From: an uncultured Rikenellaceae bacterium
GTDB taxonomy: Bacteria > Bacteroidota > Bacteroidia > Bacteroidales > Rikenellaceae
Direction of reading: 5' to 3'
Length of the DNA stretch: 15,498 bases
NCBI GenBank assembly: GCA_947054185.1
Contig: CAMRVW010000035.1
Span: forward strand, 1-15,498
Below the pieces are notes generated by a model. That model was not told the DNA's origin, did no database searches, and saw only the letters and a list, made by a program, of their open reading frames with translations. Shown here in pieces: positions 1-6,736 of the stretch (within the stretch, counting starts at the first letter, position 1; every line of letters starts with the position of its first letter). A program made the position numbers and the translations under genes.

Positions 1-42
1 GGTGTTTCGACTCGGGTCTTACACCTTTATCTGATTTTACGT

Positions 43-480
43 TTTTGGCCCTTGGGGTTGGTGCCTGAATGATGTCAAAACATGGGCCATGGCTCTCGCG
101 GAAAGGGCGCAGAGACAGAGCAGGCAGACAGAAACGGAAGCAGTGCGGCAAAACATCGGCGGGCGTTTCTCATGCTGCGGTCGGCCTCATGGGGCGCGGA
201 TTCGGGGCCATGGGAGTGATGAACGAGATTTTTGGCGTTACGGAGAGCGGGACGGAGCCTGCGGAGGGCAAAGCGTGAAAGTGATGCGCTTCACGGGTTT
301 GCTTAAGTCACTGACCTATATTACTGTGCGGTGTTGCGGCCCTCCGTTGGGCGGAGGCTCCGGGCCGCTCGGGACTCGTGCCTCGTCCCGTTCACAAGGA
401 ATTTGTGCTTACGGCATACTTCGTAATGCCGGGAATAAGGAAATGTGTGCGGTTTTCGTTTCACTCAGACCGCGCCTGCT
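43..480. repeat. Intergenic repeat family, copy A
   Basis: G+C-rich non-coding stretch that recurs in diverged form elsewhere in the window. Positions 176-207 match 15364-15395 at 31 of 32 bases, and the GTGCCTGAA at 61-69 matches 15232-15240 in the same relative place. The following 100 bases of both copies share scattered blocks such as GGAAAG and GAGACA. Downstream, 267-275 (GGCAAAGCG) matches 635-643 of copy B, and 435-480 aligns with 863-905. Positions 1-25 (GGTGT...ACACC) look like a hairpin cut by the window start, followed by a T-run near 42-46. Copy C likewise begins right after a terminator T-run. Only short open frames without protein-like composition are present. Boundaries are approximate. 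Confidence 0.6.
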
Positions 481-483
481 GGG

Positions 484-930
484 AATGGTGGGTCGACCGC
501 AGGTCGGCCGCATCGGCGTGGAGGTCGAGGGCGTGATGAGGCTCGCGCGTGGTGGGTGACAAAGAGGGGCGGTACCTTGGATTGGCTGGGGTGGCGTGCC
601 TTTGGCCTGACGGAGCCACGGGCCGATCCTGGGAGGCAAAGCGAGAGGGTCACGGGCGACAGTTGGCTGCTTTAGTCGCTAAACTATAATTGCCAAGCGG
701 GGTTACGGCCTCTGCGGGGGATTTTCTGCCCACCGCGAGGTGCGGTCCGTTGCGGCCTCGTGCCTCGGCCGCCCTGCCGGCGCAAAAGCCCTGCCGACAC
801 AAAAGCCCTGCCGGCACAAAGCCTGCCTGCGCGAAGACCATGCGCTGTAAAACTTGTCGGACATAAGGAATGTGTGCGGGTTCCTTTTACTTGTACCGCG
901 GAGGCATAAGGAGCCTGCCGTGCTGCAATC
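484..930. repeat. Intergenic repeat family, copy B (tandem to copy A)
   Basis: Second diverged copy, head-to-tail with copy A. GGCAAAGCG at 635-643 lies 368 bases after its partner in copy A, while TGTGTGCGG at 871-879 lies 428 bases after its partner (443-451). The extra 60 bases correspond to the 17-bp tandem repeat expansion around 772-836. Copy B also matches copy C directly: 502-513 is identical to 15367-15378, and 514-541 matches 15469-15496 at 25 of 28 bases. At 490-508 it carries an imperfect form of the hairpin that is perfect in copy C (GGCCGACC, TGC loop, GGTCGGCC). No coding potential was recognised. Confidence 0.55.
772..821. repeat. 17-bp tandem repeat, three units
   Basis: Three adjacent units of the form CCCTGCCGRCRCAAAAG occur at 772-788, 789-805 and 806-821 (the last one base shorter). 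A decayed fourth unit (CCTGCCTGCGCG) follows at 822-833. The array lies inside repeat copy B and is absent from the equivalent place in copy A, so it appears to be a local expansion. Confidence 0.8.
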
Positions 931-1038
931 ATGAGCAAGAGTCTGCCGGGAGGGTTCCCTGTCGTCTAAATAAGTGAGGCCAGGACACTATATTGGAGTG
1001 TCGGCATTCGGGATGAGTAAGCGGAGGGGACAAATTAA

Positions 1039-1076
1039 AGGCGGGCAATAAATACATTGCCCGCCTGTTTTGTTTT
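1039..1076. terminator. Intrinsic terminator downstream of the lacI-type gene, possibly bidirectional
   Basis: A perfect 11-bp stem (AGGCGGGCAAT at 1039-1049, ATTGCCCGCCT at 1056-1066) encloses a 6-base loop. On the plus strand it is followed by GTTTTGTTTT. On the minus strand the sequence after the stem reads TTAATTTG, a weaker U-tract. It lies about 20 bases beyond the stop codon of the minus-strand regulator gene, so it can end that transcript and also stop plus-strand readthrough from the repeat region. Confidence 0.85.
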
Positions 1077-1085
1077 CATGGAGAT

Positions 1086-2078
1086 TTATCTGTATGGAGT
1101 GGAGTCGCGCCAGTTTATGCGGCATTGAAGTATGCGGCTTTGGTCGGCGTGGAGCTCGTGACGTTCGTTTATGGCCTCGAGCAACATGTTCACAGCTGCC
1201 TCGGCCATGTCGGCTATAGGAGGCTCTATGTGCGATATGGGGGTGGATACAAGGTCGAATGCCTCGCTGCTGCCGAACGACATGACGGCCACATCGTCGG
1301 CAATTGCGATGCCTCGGCGGTTAAGCTCTCTTATCGCATCAAGACATAGTGGGGCCGAGGCGAACAATAGAGCCTCGGGGATGTTGTCAAGGTTGTCGAT
1401 GCTGTCGGTGTATGTCACTTCGGGGATAAGTCCGTGTTCGGTCATGGCTGAGCGATAGCCTGCCGCGCGGTCTGCAATATGGTCGAGAGCGGTGGGCGGA
1501 CATATCATGGTGATGTTGCGACAGCCTTGTTCTATGAGACCGCAGGTGGCTTCGTGGGCGGCTTTGAGGTCGTCGGAGCATACCGATGCGAGGTCGCTGC
1601 CATTGAAGTGCCTGCCGACAGTCACCACAGGCATCCCCTCGGCGGCGATGCGTTCCAGCTCTTGACGGCTGCCGTGGTTGGGTATGGTTATAAGGCCGTC
1701 GACACCGCGGCTTTTCATCAGCTCCGGGGTGTCTGACTTGTCGGTGTCGCTGTCGCCCGTAAGGCCTATGGAGACGACATAGCCATGACTTGCCGCCCGC
1801 TCTATCGCAAGGCCCGATAGTGCCGCCATCCATGGCGATTCAAGGCCAGGAACTGCAAGTCCTATGGTGTATGAGCGCCCTATTCTGAGCCCTTTGGCAA
1901 TCATGTTGGGCACGTAATTAAGTTCTTCGGCGATGCGTAATATGCGTTGGGTGACCTCTTCTCCCACACGGTGTTCTTTACTTTTGCCGTTTAAGACGAA
2001 CGATACCAGCGAGACCGATACGCCGGCATGGTTGGCAATATCTCTTATCGAAACCCTTTTTGTCTTTGTCGTTATCAT
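1086..2078 (-). CDS. LacI-family transcriptional regulator
   Basis: DNA-binding repressor or activator of the LacI/GalR family, 330 residues, the usual family length. The N-terminal helix-turn-helix is clear (residues about 9-28, SIRDIANHAGVSVSLVSFVL), followed by the hinge helix (NYVPNMIAKGLR, about 54-65) and a periplasmic-binding-protein-like ligand domain (YTIGLAVPGLESPW onward) for a small, usually sugar-like effector. An in-frame ATG at 2117 was rejected because it falls inside the predicted promoter -7 box. The start at 2078 leaves a leader of about 30 bases. The gene is divergent from the large plus-strand gene run and is therefore the likely regulator of it and of itself. The effector cannot be told from sequence, but a sugar or sugar phosphate is the family norm and fits the isomerase/kinase/aldolase genes nearby. 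Confidence 0.95.
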   Translation of the reverse strand: MITTKTKRVSIRDIANHAGVSVSLVSFVLNGKSKEHRVGEEVTQRILRIAEELNYVPNMIAKGLRIGRSYTIGLAVPGLESPWMAALSGLAIERAASHGYVVSIGLTGDSDTDKSDTPELMKSRGVDGLITIPNHGSRQELERIAAEGMPVVTVGRHFNGSDLASVCSDDLKAAHEATCGLIEQGCRNITMICPPTALDHIADRAAGYRSAMTEHGLIPEVTYTDSIDNLDNIPEALLFASAPLCLDAIRELNRRGIAIADDVAVMSFGSSEAFDLVSTPISHIEPPIADMAEAAVNMLLEAINERHELHADQSRILQCRINWRDSTPYR

Positions 2079-2084
2079 TAGAGT

Positions 2085-2115
2085 GTTGCAAAATCTTCGT
2101 GTTATAAATTGCAAC
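2085..2115. promoter_or_regulatory. Candidate operator (inverted repeat) at the regulator promoter
   Basis: GTTGCAA at 2085-2091 and TTGCAAC at 2109-2115 form a perfect 7-bp inverted repeat with a 17-base spacer. It lies between the predicted minus-strand -7 box and the regulator start codon, and its right arm touches the -7 box. That placement fits autorepression. Typical LacI operators have closer half-sites around a central CG, so the spacing is unusual and the call is tentative. I found no second copy next to the plus-strand promoter. Confidence 0.35.
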
Positions 2116-2145
2116 AAAGATAGTTAAAATAGTTAGTATTAAAAA
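2115..2145 (-). promoter_or_regulatory. Bacteroidota-type promoter for the regulator gene
   Basis: On the minus strand, TATCTTTG (plus coordinates 2115-2122) matches the Bacteroidota -7 consensus TAnnTTTG. Twenty bases further upstream lies only a T-run (2141-2145) in place of the -33 TTG, so the -33 element is weak. Transcription would start around 2108, giving a short leader to the ATG at 2078. Confidence 0.55.
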
Positions 2146-2311
2146 GGTTTTTCTTTGTTTTTTAATAGAATAAGCTCTTTTATGCGGTAAATTTGCTTCT
2201 AAATGTTGCTTGTGGGTCGACAGGGGCCTGTGGAGCTTTATAATTTTTTGTTTTATGTCGGTTTTGTTTTCAGTCTTTAGGCCGATAGCTCCTTTTTTTG
2301 TTGGATAATTG

Positions 2312-2342
2312 TTGTCGAGATTGTAAAAAAACATTATCTTTG
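2312..2342 (+). promoter_or_regulatory. Bacteroidota-type promoter for the plus-strand gene run
   Basis: TTG at 2312-2314 (-33 element) and TATCTTTG at 2335-2342 (-7 element, consensus TAnnTTTG) are separated by 20 bases, the standard spacing for the Bacteroidota housekeeping sigma factor. Transcription would start near 2349, about 90 bases ahead of the first gene. The -7 box is identical to that of the divergent regulator promoter. The 358-base divergent intergenic region (2079-2436) is otherwise A+T-rich. It holds a short near-palindrome, ACAGG-GG-CCTGT, at 2220-2231 between the two promoters. Confidence 0.75.
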
Positions 2343-2421
2343 TAATTCGTAAAGTGTGTCCGCTCGGGTGGTGTCTCGAAAGGAGAAGAGTCCGGGAGGT
2401 CTTGTGTAAGACGACCTTGTT

Positions 2422-2429
2422 AAGGAGGA
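2422..2429 (+). promoter_or_regulatory. Strong ribosome binding site that decides the start of the first gene
   Basis: AAGGAGGA at 2422-2429 is a near-perfect Shine-Dalgarno sequence, uncommon in this phylum. It lies 7 bases before the ATG at 2437 but only 1 base before the alternative ATG at 2431, so 2437 is the better start. Confidence 0.75.
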
Positions 2430-2436
2430 TATGGTT

Positions 2437-4209
2437 ATGAGTATTAAAGTATTGGCGGTTGCCGCATGTGTTTTGTCGGTTGTTTCTGTGGGGGCGTTCC
2501 CGCAGCAGGATAAAGGCACCGAGCCGATGTATCCGTCTGACATCAAGGCGGAGAACGGCAAGCTGTATGTTTCGACAAAGGGGCATGAGGCGTTGTATGT
2601 ATATGATGCTCAGGGAGGCAGTCCGGTTGTCGTGGATGCCGGTGCCCCTCTTACCGGCGTTGCCGTGAGGGGTGATAACGCATACCTTACCGCCGGGAGC
2701 AATGGTGACGGCAGGGTGATGCTCTTCTCCCTTGCCGACGGTAAGGAGCTCAAGAGCATTAAGAGCGGCCAGGGCGCATGTTCTCCCGTGATTGACAAGG
2801 CCGGCCGTTTCCTTTACGTGCTCAACAGGTTTGCCGGCACTGTGTCGAAGCTCGATGCCGCGTCGCTCGATAAGGTGGCCGACGTGAAGGTGCTCAGGGA
2901 GCCTTGTGCGGCGGTGTTGTCGGCAGACGGCAGGTATCTGTTCGTCAATAACTTCTTGCCGGCGCAACGGGCCGATCTCGATTATGTGGCGGCTGATGTG
3001 TCGGTGATAGATGTGGCCTCCATGACCAAGGTGAAAGACATAAAGTTGGATAACGGCAGCAACGCCTTGCGAGACATTTGTGTTACGCCTGACGGTAAAT
3101 ATGTGTTGGTCAGCCACAATTTAGGCCGTTTTCAGGTGCCGACATCGCAGTTGCAGCAGGGGTGGATGAACACCTCGGCGGTGAGTGTGGTGGATGCGCG
3201 CACATTGGAGTTTTTAGGGTCGGCGGTGTTGGATGAGCCGGAACGCGGTTCTGCCGGCGTGTGGGGCCTGGCATGCGACGGCGACAAGCTGGTGGTTGCT
3301 CAGTCGGGAACGCACGATGTGTCGGTGATAGACTATCGCCGCTTTATAGACAAGTTTGAAAAGACGGCCGACAGGTCGCAGCTCTCTTACGATCTGCAAT
3401 TCCTTTACGGCATGCGTCAGAGGGTCAAGGTCGAGGGCAACGGTCCGCGCAGGGTGGCTCTCTCGGAGGGGCGTCTTTTCGTGCCGACATATTTTTCCGA
3501 TACTCTCAATGTCGTCGACCTGAAAGATTGCTCCGTCACCTCTGTGGCATGGAACCCGTCGCGCATGGAGACCGATGTCCAGAAGGGCGAGCGTTACTTC
3601 AACGACGCCGAATATTGCTTTCAGAACTGGCAGTCGTGCAACGGTTGCCATCCCGGAGAGGGTCGGACGGACGGTATGAACTGGGATCTTATGAACGACG
3701 GTATAGGCAACCCCAAGAACTGCAAGAGCATGCTTTACTCGCATGTGACTCCCCCGAGCATGATTTCGGGCATAAGGGAGAGCGCCGAGCTTGCTGTGCG
3801 CAAGGGCTTCTTCCACATACAGTTCTATAAGGTACCTGAGGATCATGCCGCATGCGTGGATGCCTATCTTAAGTCGTTGGAGGCCGTGCCCAGTCCTTTG
3901 CTTGTCGACGGCAAGCTCTCGGAGAAGGCGGTGTATGGCCGTCAGGTGTTTGAGCGGCTCAGGTGTGACGAGTGTCACTCGGGCCCCTATTTCACCGACC
4001 TTAAGATGCACCGCATAGGTGACGATATAGAGTTTGAAAAAGGATGGGACACCCCGACATTGAGAGAGGTGTGGCGCACGGCTCCCTATCTGTTCGACGG
4101 CAGGGCGGCGACGCTCGATGAGGTGTTCACCGTTCACAAGCACGGCATAGAGGGCAAGGTGTCGAAGAAAGATATTGCGGCGTTGGTCGAGTATGTCGGG
4201 TCGCTTTAA
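2437..4209 (+). CDS. Exported YncE-like beta-propeller fused to di-heme cytochrome c peroxidase/MauG-like domain
   Basis: Protein of 590 residues with an N-terminal signal peptide (MSIKVLAVAACVLSVVSVGA), so it acts outside the cytoplasm. Residues about 30-375 form a seven-bladed-propeller-like region with repeated blade motifs (GRYLFVNN, GKYVLVSHN, VSVIDVASM, VSVIDYRRF), resembling the YncE family. The C-terminal part carries two haem c motifs, CNGCH (401-405) and CDECH (510-514), in the arrangement of bacterial di-heme cytochrome c peroxidases and MauG. Family signatures around them include GRTDGMNWDLMNDGIGNPKN and DTPTLREVWRTAPYLFDGRA. The family uses bis-haem chemistry to reduce peroxide or oxidise a bound substrate. 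Which applies here is not known. It is the first gene after the promoter and 142 bases ahead of the Rid-like gene. A c-type cytochrome implies a haem-ligation (Ccs) system elsewhere in the genome. Confidence 0.88.
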   Translation: MSIKVLAVAACVLSVVSVGAFPQQDKGTEPMYPSDIKAENGKLYVSTKGHEALYVYDAQGGSPVVVDAGAPLTGVAVRGDNAYLTAGSNGDGRVMLFSLADGKELKSIKSGQGACSPVIDKAGRFLYVLNRFAGTVSKLDAASLDKVADVKVLREPCAAVLSADGRYLFVNNFLPAQRADLDYVAADVSVIDVASMTKVKDIKLDNGSNALRDICVTPDGKYVLVSHNLGRFQVPTSQLQQGWMNTSAVSVVDARTLEFLGSAVLDEPERGSAGVWGLACDGDKLVVAQSGTHDVSVIDYRRFIDKFEKTADRSQLSYDLQFLYGMRQRVKVEGNGPRRVALSEGRLFVPTYFSDTLNVVDLKDCSVTSVAWNPSRMETDVQKGERYFNDAEYCFQNWQSCNGCHPGEGRTDGMNWDLMNDGIGNPKNCKSMLYSHVTPPSMISGIRESAELAVRKGFFHIQFYKVPEDHAACVDAYLKSLEAVPSPLLVDGKLSEKAVYGRQVFERLRCDECHSGPYFTDLKMHRIGDDIEFEKGWDTPTLREVWRTAPYLFDGRAATLDEVFTVHKHGIEGKVSKKDIAALVEYVGSL

Positions 4210-4351
4210 GGCGCGGACTCGGGTGGCGGTGATGTTGCGGTGGCTCGTCACGGTGCGGCTTTCGGTGTGGCCGTGATGTTTCGATGGAGGCGTTTGGTGG
4301 CGGTTGCCGAAAGACGGATGGTTTTGGGGTGGTTTTGAGATAAAGAATATT

Positions 4352-5494
4352 ATGAGTATGAGACCTTCATACAGATATGACATTTTCACGGCATCGGGTT
4401 CGTTTGAGGCTGCGTGTCGTGATGTGTTGTTGCAGGCTGCGGGGTTGCCGGGTCAGGCGGTGAGGCTTGTTCTCTTCGGGGAGGTCGGCAGTCGCGACTC
4501 TTATATTGGTCGTTGCGGCACCATAGCTTCTCTGGTGAGCGATATTTTCGGTGACAGGAGGCCTGTTTTCAGTTATGTGTCGCAACCGGTGATGGGGGAT
4601 GGCGTGGTCTTGGAGTGTCACTCGGTGGTTGACGGCGCGCAGGTCTCTTATAAGAAGGTGTCGGGTGCCGATTATGTGACGGTGGAGTGCGGGAGCTTCA
4701 AGGAGGTGGTGGCAGGCGGCCTGAGAGGCGATATAGAGGCGGCGTTGTCGGCTCAGTGCGCCGATCTGTTTGCAGTGGCGCATGATATTCTCGCTGCCGA
4801 GGACATGAAGGTTGACGACATAGTGCGTCAGTGGAACTATATAGAGGATATAACCGGCTTTGTGGGTGAGTTTCAGAACTATCAGGTGTTCAACGACGCC
4901 CGCACACGTTTTTATGGTGCCGGTCAGTGGAATGGCGGTTACCCTGCGGCAACAGGCATAGGGGCCGGGCCGTGCGGTGTCGTCGTCGACTTTAACGCCA
5001 TGAGGGGAGGTGACGTTGAGATTGTGGCATTGGACAACCCGTTGCAGACGCCGGCGCACGGTTACTCGCAGGAGGTGCTTGTGGGTGCCGGGGACGATTT
5101 CTTTGCCCGTCGCACGACGCCCAAGTTTGAGCGTGGCAAGGCGGTGTTGTCGGCGGGAAGCTTGATGTGCTATGTGTCGGGCACGGCGTCGATACGCGGC
5201 GAAGAGAGCGTGGCCGTGGGTGACGTGTTGGCTCAGACGGCCACGACAATGGAGAATATAGACCATCTCACCTCGGGCGACAACCTTAAAAGATATGGTG
5301 CCGTAAGGCCTGTGGAACACGGTCGTTACGATATGTTGCGCGTATATGTAAAGCGCGCCGACGACATGGAGCCTGTGCGCGATTACATGACGGCACATTA
5401 CCCCGACACCCACATGGTGTTTCTGCATACCGATGTGTGTCGGGACGAGTTGCTGGTGGAGATAGAGGGCATCGTGTCATACTCCGGAAAGTAA
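4352..5494 (+). CDS. Chorismatase (FkbO/Hyg5)-like protein with Rid/YjgF-type fold
   Basis: Protein of 380 residues without a signal peptide, so probably cytoplasmic. Motifs resemble the FkbO/Hyg5 chorismatase group, which is built on Rid/YjgF-type domains: RQWNYIEDI (159-167), FNDARTRFY (180-188), YPAATGIG (197-204), DNPLQTPAHGYSQ (228-240), PKFERG (257-262) and GTASIRGEES (277-286). Known members hydrolyse chorismate to hydroxybenzoate-type products. Related Rid proteins hydrolyse reactive enamines and imines. Similarity at the substrate pocket cannot be judged by eye, so chorismate as substrate is unproven. The start was taken at the ATG at 4352, preceded by an A-rich GAGATAAAG leader; the ATG at 4358 is also possible. 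Nothing in the neighbouring sugar-type genes calls for a chorismate enzyme, which makes a different substrate plausible. Confidence 0.7.
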   Translation: MSMRPSYRYDIFTASGSFEAACRDVLLQAAGLPGQAVRLVLFGEVGSRDSYIGRCGTIASLVSDIFGDRRPVFSYVSQPVMGDGVVLECHSVVDGAQVSYKKVSGADYVTVECGSFKEVVAGGLRGDIEAALSAQCADLFAVAHDILAAEDMKVDDIVRQWNYIEDITGFVGEFQNYQVFNDARTRFYGAGQWNGGYPAATGIGAGPCGVVVDFNAMRGGDVEIVALDNPLQTPAHGYSQEVLVGAGDDFFARRTTPKFERGKAVLSAGSLMCYVSGTASIRGEESVAVGDVLAQTATTMENIDHLTSGDNLKRYGAVRPVEHGRYDMLRVYVKRADDMEPVRDYMTAHYPDTHMVFLHTDVCRDELLVEIEGIVSYSGK

Positions 5495-5500
5495 ACTTTG

Positions 5501-5645
5501 TCAAGGGGCCGGATAAGGGGGCGGAAAAGAGGATCGGATAAAGGTGACAGGGAAAGGAGAGCGGATAAAGGGGGGGGCTGGGAAAGGGGGCGAAACTGTC
5601 GGGAGGTGCCGGCAAAGAGCGGCCTTGGTGTCACGATAAAGGGGA
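5501..5645 (+). repeat. Polypurine, G-rich degenerate repeat between genes
   Basis: The gap between the Rid-like gene and the cupin gene is strongly purine-biased on the plus strand. CGGATAAAGG or a close form recurs at 5510, 5535 and 5562 (spacing 25 and 27 bases), with a weaker echo, CGATAAAGG, near 5633. At 5570-5590 there is a run of eight G followed by GGG and GGGGG with 2-3-base spacers, which fits the G3+N1-7 pattern of a G-quadruplex in the transcript. No hairpin terminator is evident here. Confidence 0.6.
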
Positions 5646-5738
5646 GTCGGGCAATAGTGAGTGGCGGCAGGCGTATATATAATGTGTGCGTTTGTGATGA
5701 CAGGTGATAATTGATTAAAATATAAAAAACGAAAAGAG

Positions 5739-6416
5739 ATGAAAACATTGAAAATCCTCGCCGTGCTTCTTATGGCGGTTTCGGTTGCGGCATGCGACTG
5801 TACGGAAAAGAATTCGGCGACAAACAACTCAACGACAATGAAAGCACCATTTGCTAAAAAGTACACCAACGCCGATTATTACACCGACGGCAAATTCAAT
5901 CAGGATGTGGCCATGAAAGCCATCATGGAGCTTCTGGAGTATCACAACACCCCTATGACACCTTTCCTTAAAGAGAACATATGGGTTACCGACTTCGGTT
6001 TGGGCGATTTCGAGAACTGCGGCATGGGCGGCATTTTCTGGATCAACGACGCCGAGCACGGTTATTTCTCTCACGACATCTATCTGTTGCCGGGTCAGAT
6101 GATTCCCGAGCACAAGCATGTTGCCACCAAGTTCCCCGCAAAGCATGAGTCATGGAAGATGAGCGAGGGCTGGGCATACAACTTCAGCGAGGTTGGCGAG
6201 CCGACAGTCGGTGCTCCCGCCGTGCCCGAGAGCCAGAAGGCGACGACCATATCCAAGAACTGTGTGCGTCAGAATCGCGGTGAGATACTTCGCCTTAAGA
6301 AAGAGGGTACTTTCCACTTCCTTTATGCCGGTGACGAGGGAGCCATCGTGCATGAGTATGCAAACTATCACGACAACGACGGTTTGAGATTCACCAACAC
6401 CAAAGCCAAAATGTAA
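5739..6416 (+). CDS. Lipoprotein cupin, D-lyxose isomerase-like
   Basis: Protein of 225 residues with a type II signal peptide: a hydrophobic run ending in SVAAC, lipidated cysteine predicted at 19. It would be membrane-anchored outside the cytoplasm. The body resembles the cupin D-lyxose ketol-isomerase family: VTDFGLGDF (83-91), then PGQMIPEHKH (118-127) with likely metal ligands H125 and H127, acidic E137, late histidine H193 in TFHFLYAG, and HEYANYHDNDGLRF near the C-terminus, which parallels the family's closing motif. Family enzymes interconvert aldoses and ketoses such as lyxose/xylulose with a divalent metal. The H-x-H to E spacing (10 residues) is wider than I recall for characterised enzymes. 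Known isomerases of this family are cytoplasmic, so the lipobox is unusual. The downstream VOC gene overlaps the stop codon by one base, implying coupled translation. Confidence 0.78.
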   Translation: MKTLKILAVLLMAVSVAACDCTEKNSATNNSTTMKAPFAKKYTNADYYTDGKFNQDVAMKAIMELLEYHNTPMTPFLKENIWVTDFGLGDFENCGMGGIFWINDAEHGYFSHDIYLLPGQMIPEHKHVATKFPAKHESWKMSEGWAYNFSEVGEPTVGAPAVPESQKATTISKNCVRQNRGEILRLKKEGTFHFLYAGDEGAIVHEYANYHDNDGLRFTNTKAKM

Positions 6417-6736
6417 TGAGGACATTCAATCACATAGGCGTACCCACGCCCGTATCGCAACCAGGCGAGTTTTACAACGAGGGGTTGAAGGTGTTTCTGA
6501 CCGATTATACCAAGAGCCCCAACCGTTTGGAGTTTCTGCGTCTTGGCCACGAGCCGTCACCTCTGCACGAGCTTATACAGACCCACACCCACGTGGCTTA
6601 TGAGGTCGACGACCTCGATGCCGAGATGGCAGGCAAGAGGGTGCTCATGGATAAGACGGTATGTTCGCCCGAGCTTACCATCGCCTTTGTGGAGGAAGAG
6701 GGCATCGCCGTCGAGTTGATGCAGTTTACCAAATAG
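6416..6736 (+). CDS. Small VOC-superfamily protein (glyoxalase/epimerase-like)
   Basis: Protein of 106 residues whose ATG overlaps the cupin stop codon (TAATG), so the two are translationally coupled. It is shorter than usual single-module VOC proteins but keeps the pattern of paired beta-alpha-beta units: FNHIGVP at the start, THVAYEVDDLDA in the middle and GIAVELMQF at the end. The four positions that bind metal in glyoxalase I and methylmalonyl-CoA epimerase appear filled: H6, E39, H59 and E100. This suggests a metal-dependent isomerase, epimerase or lyase acting on a small vicinal-oxygen compound. It has no signal peptide, so unlike the cupin it should be cytoplasmic. The substrate is unknown. 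An accessory step between isomerisation and phosphorylation is a guess from context. Confidence 0.75.
   Translation: MRTFNHIGVPTPVSQPGEFYNEGLKVFLTDYTKSPNRLEFLRLGHEPSPLHELIQTHTHVAYEVDDLDAEMAGKRVLMDKTVCSPELTIAFVEEEGIAVELMQFTK

Noticed and set aside
772..836. CRISPR array
   Set aside because: The 17-bp units are directly adjacent with no unique spacers. This is a simple tandem repeat.
69..938. Several short open frames of 60-156 codons on both strands
   Set aside because: They overlap each other in a G+C-rich repeat region, have Arg/Gly/Pro-rich low-complexity translations, no ribosome sites and no recognisable domains. The repeat copies keep DNA similarity but not a shared frame.
2079..2117. 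Upstream ATG at 2117 for the LacI-type gene
   Set aside because: It falls within the predicted -7 box, and the added 13 residues do not resemble LacI N-termini, which begin just before the helix-turn-helix.
2397..2417. Possible hairpin just before the first gene's ribosome site (AGGTCTT ... AAGACGACCT)
   Set aside because: Pairing needs a three-base bulge, so the structure is weak and could be chance.
1978..4389. Long minus-strand open frames opposite the di-heme propeller gene (1978-3117 and 3214-4389)
   Set aside because: They are antisense shadows of strongly biased codons. Their translations show no motifs, and the plus-strand products are clear.
4367..5428. A 353-codon minus-strand frame opposite the chorismatase-like gene
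   Set aside because: Antisense shadow rich in His, Arg and Thr with no domain, while the plus strand carries family motifs.
5687..5694. TGCGTTTG as a -7 promoter box ahead of the cupin gene
   Set aside because: It lacks the TA of the consensus TAnnTTTG and no TTG lies about 20 bases upstream.
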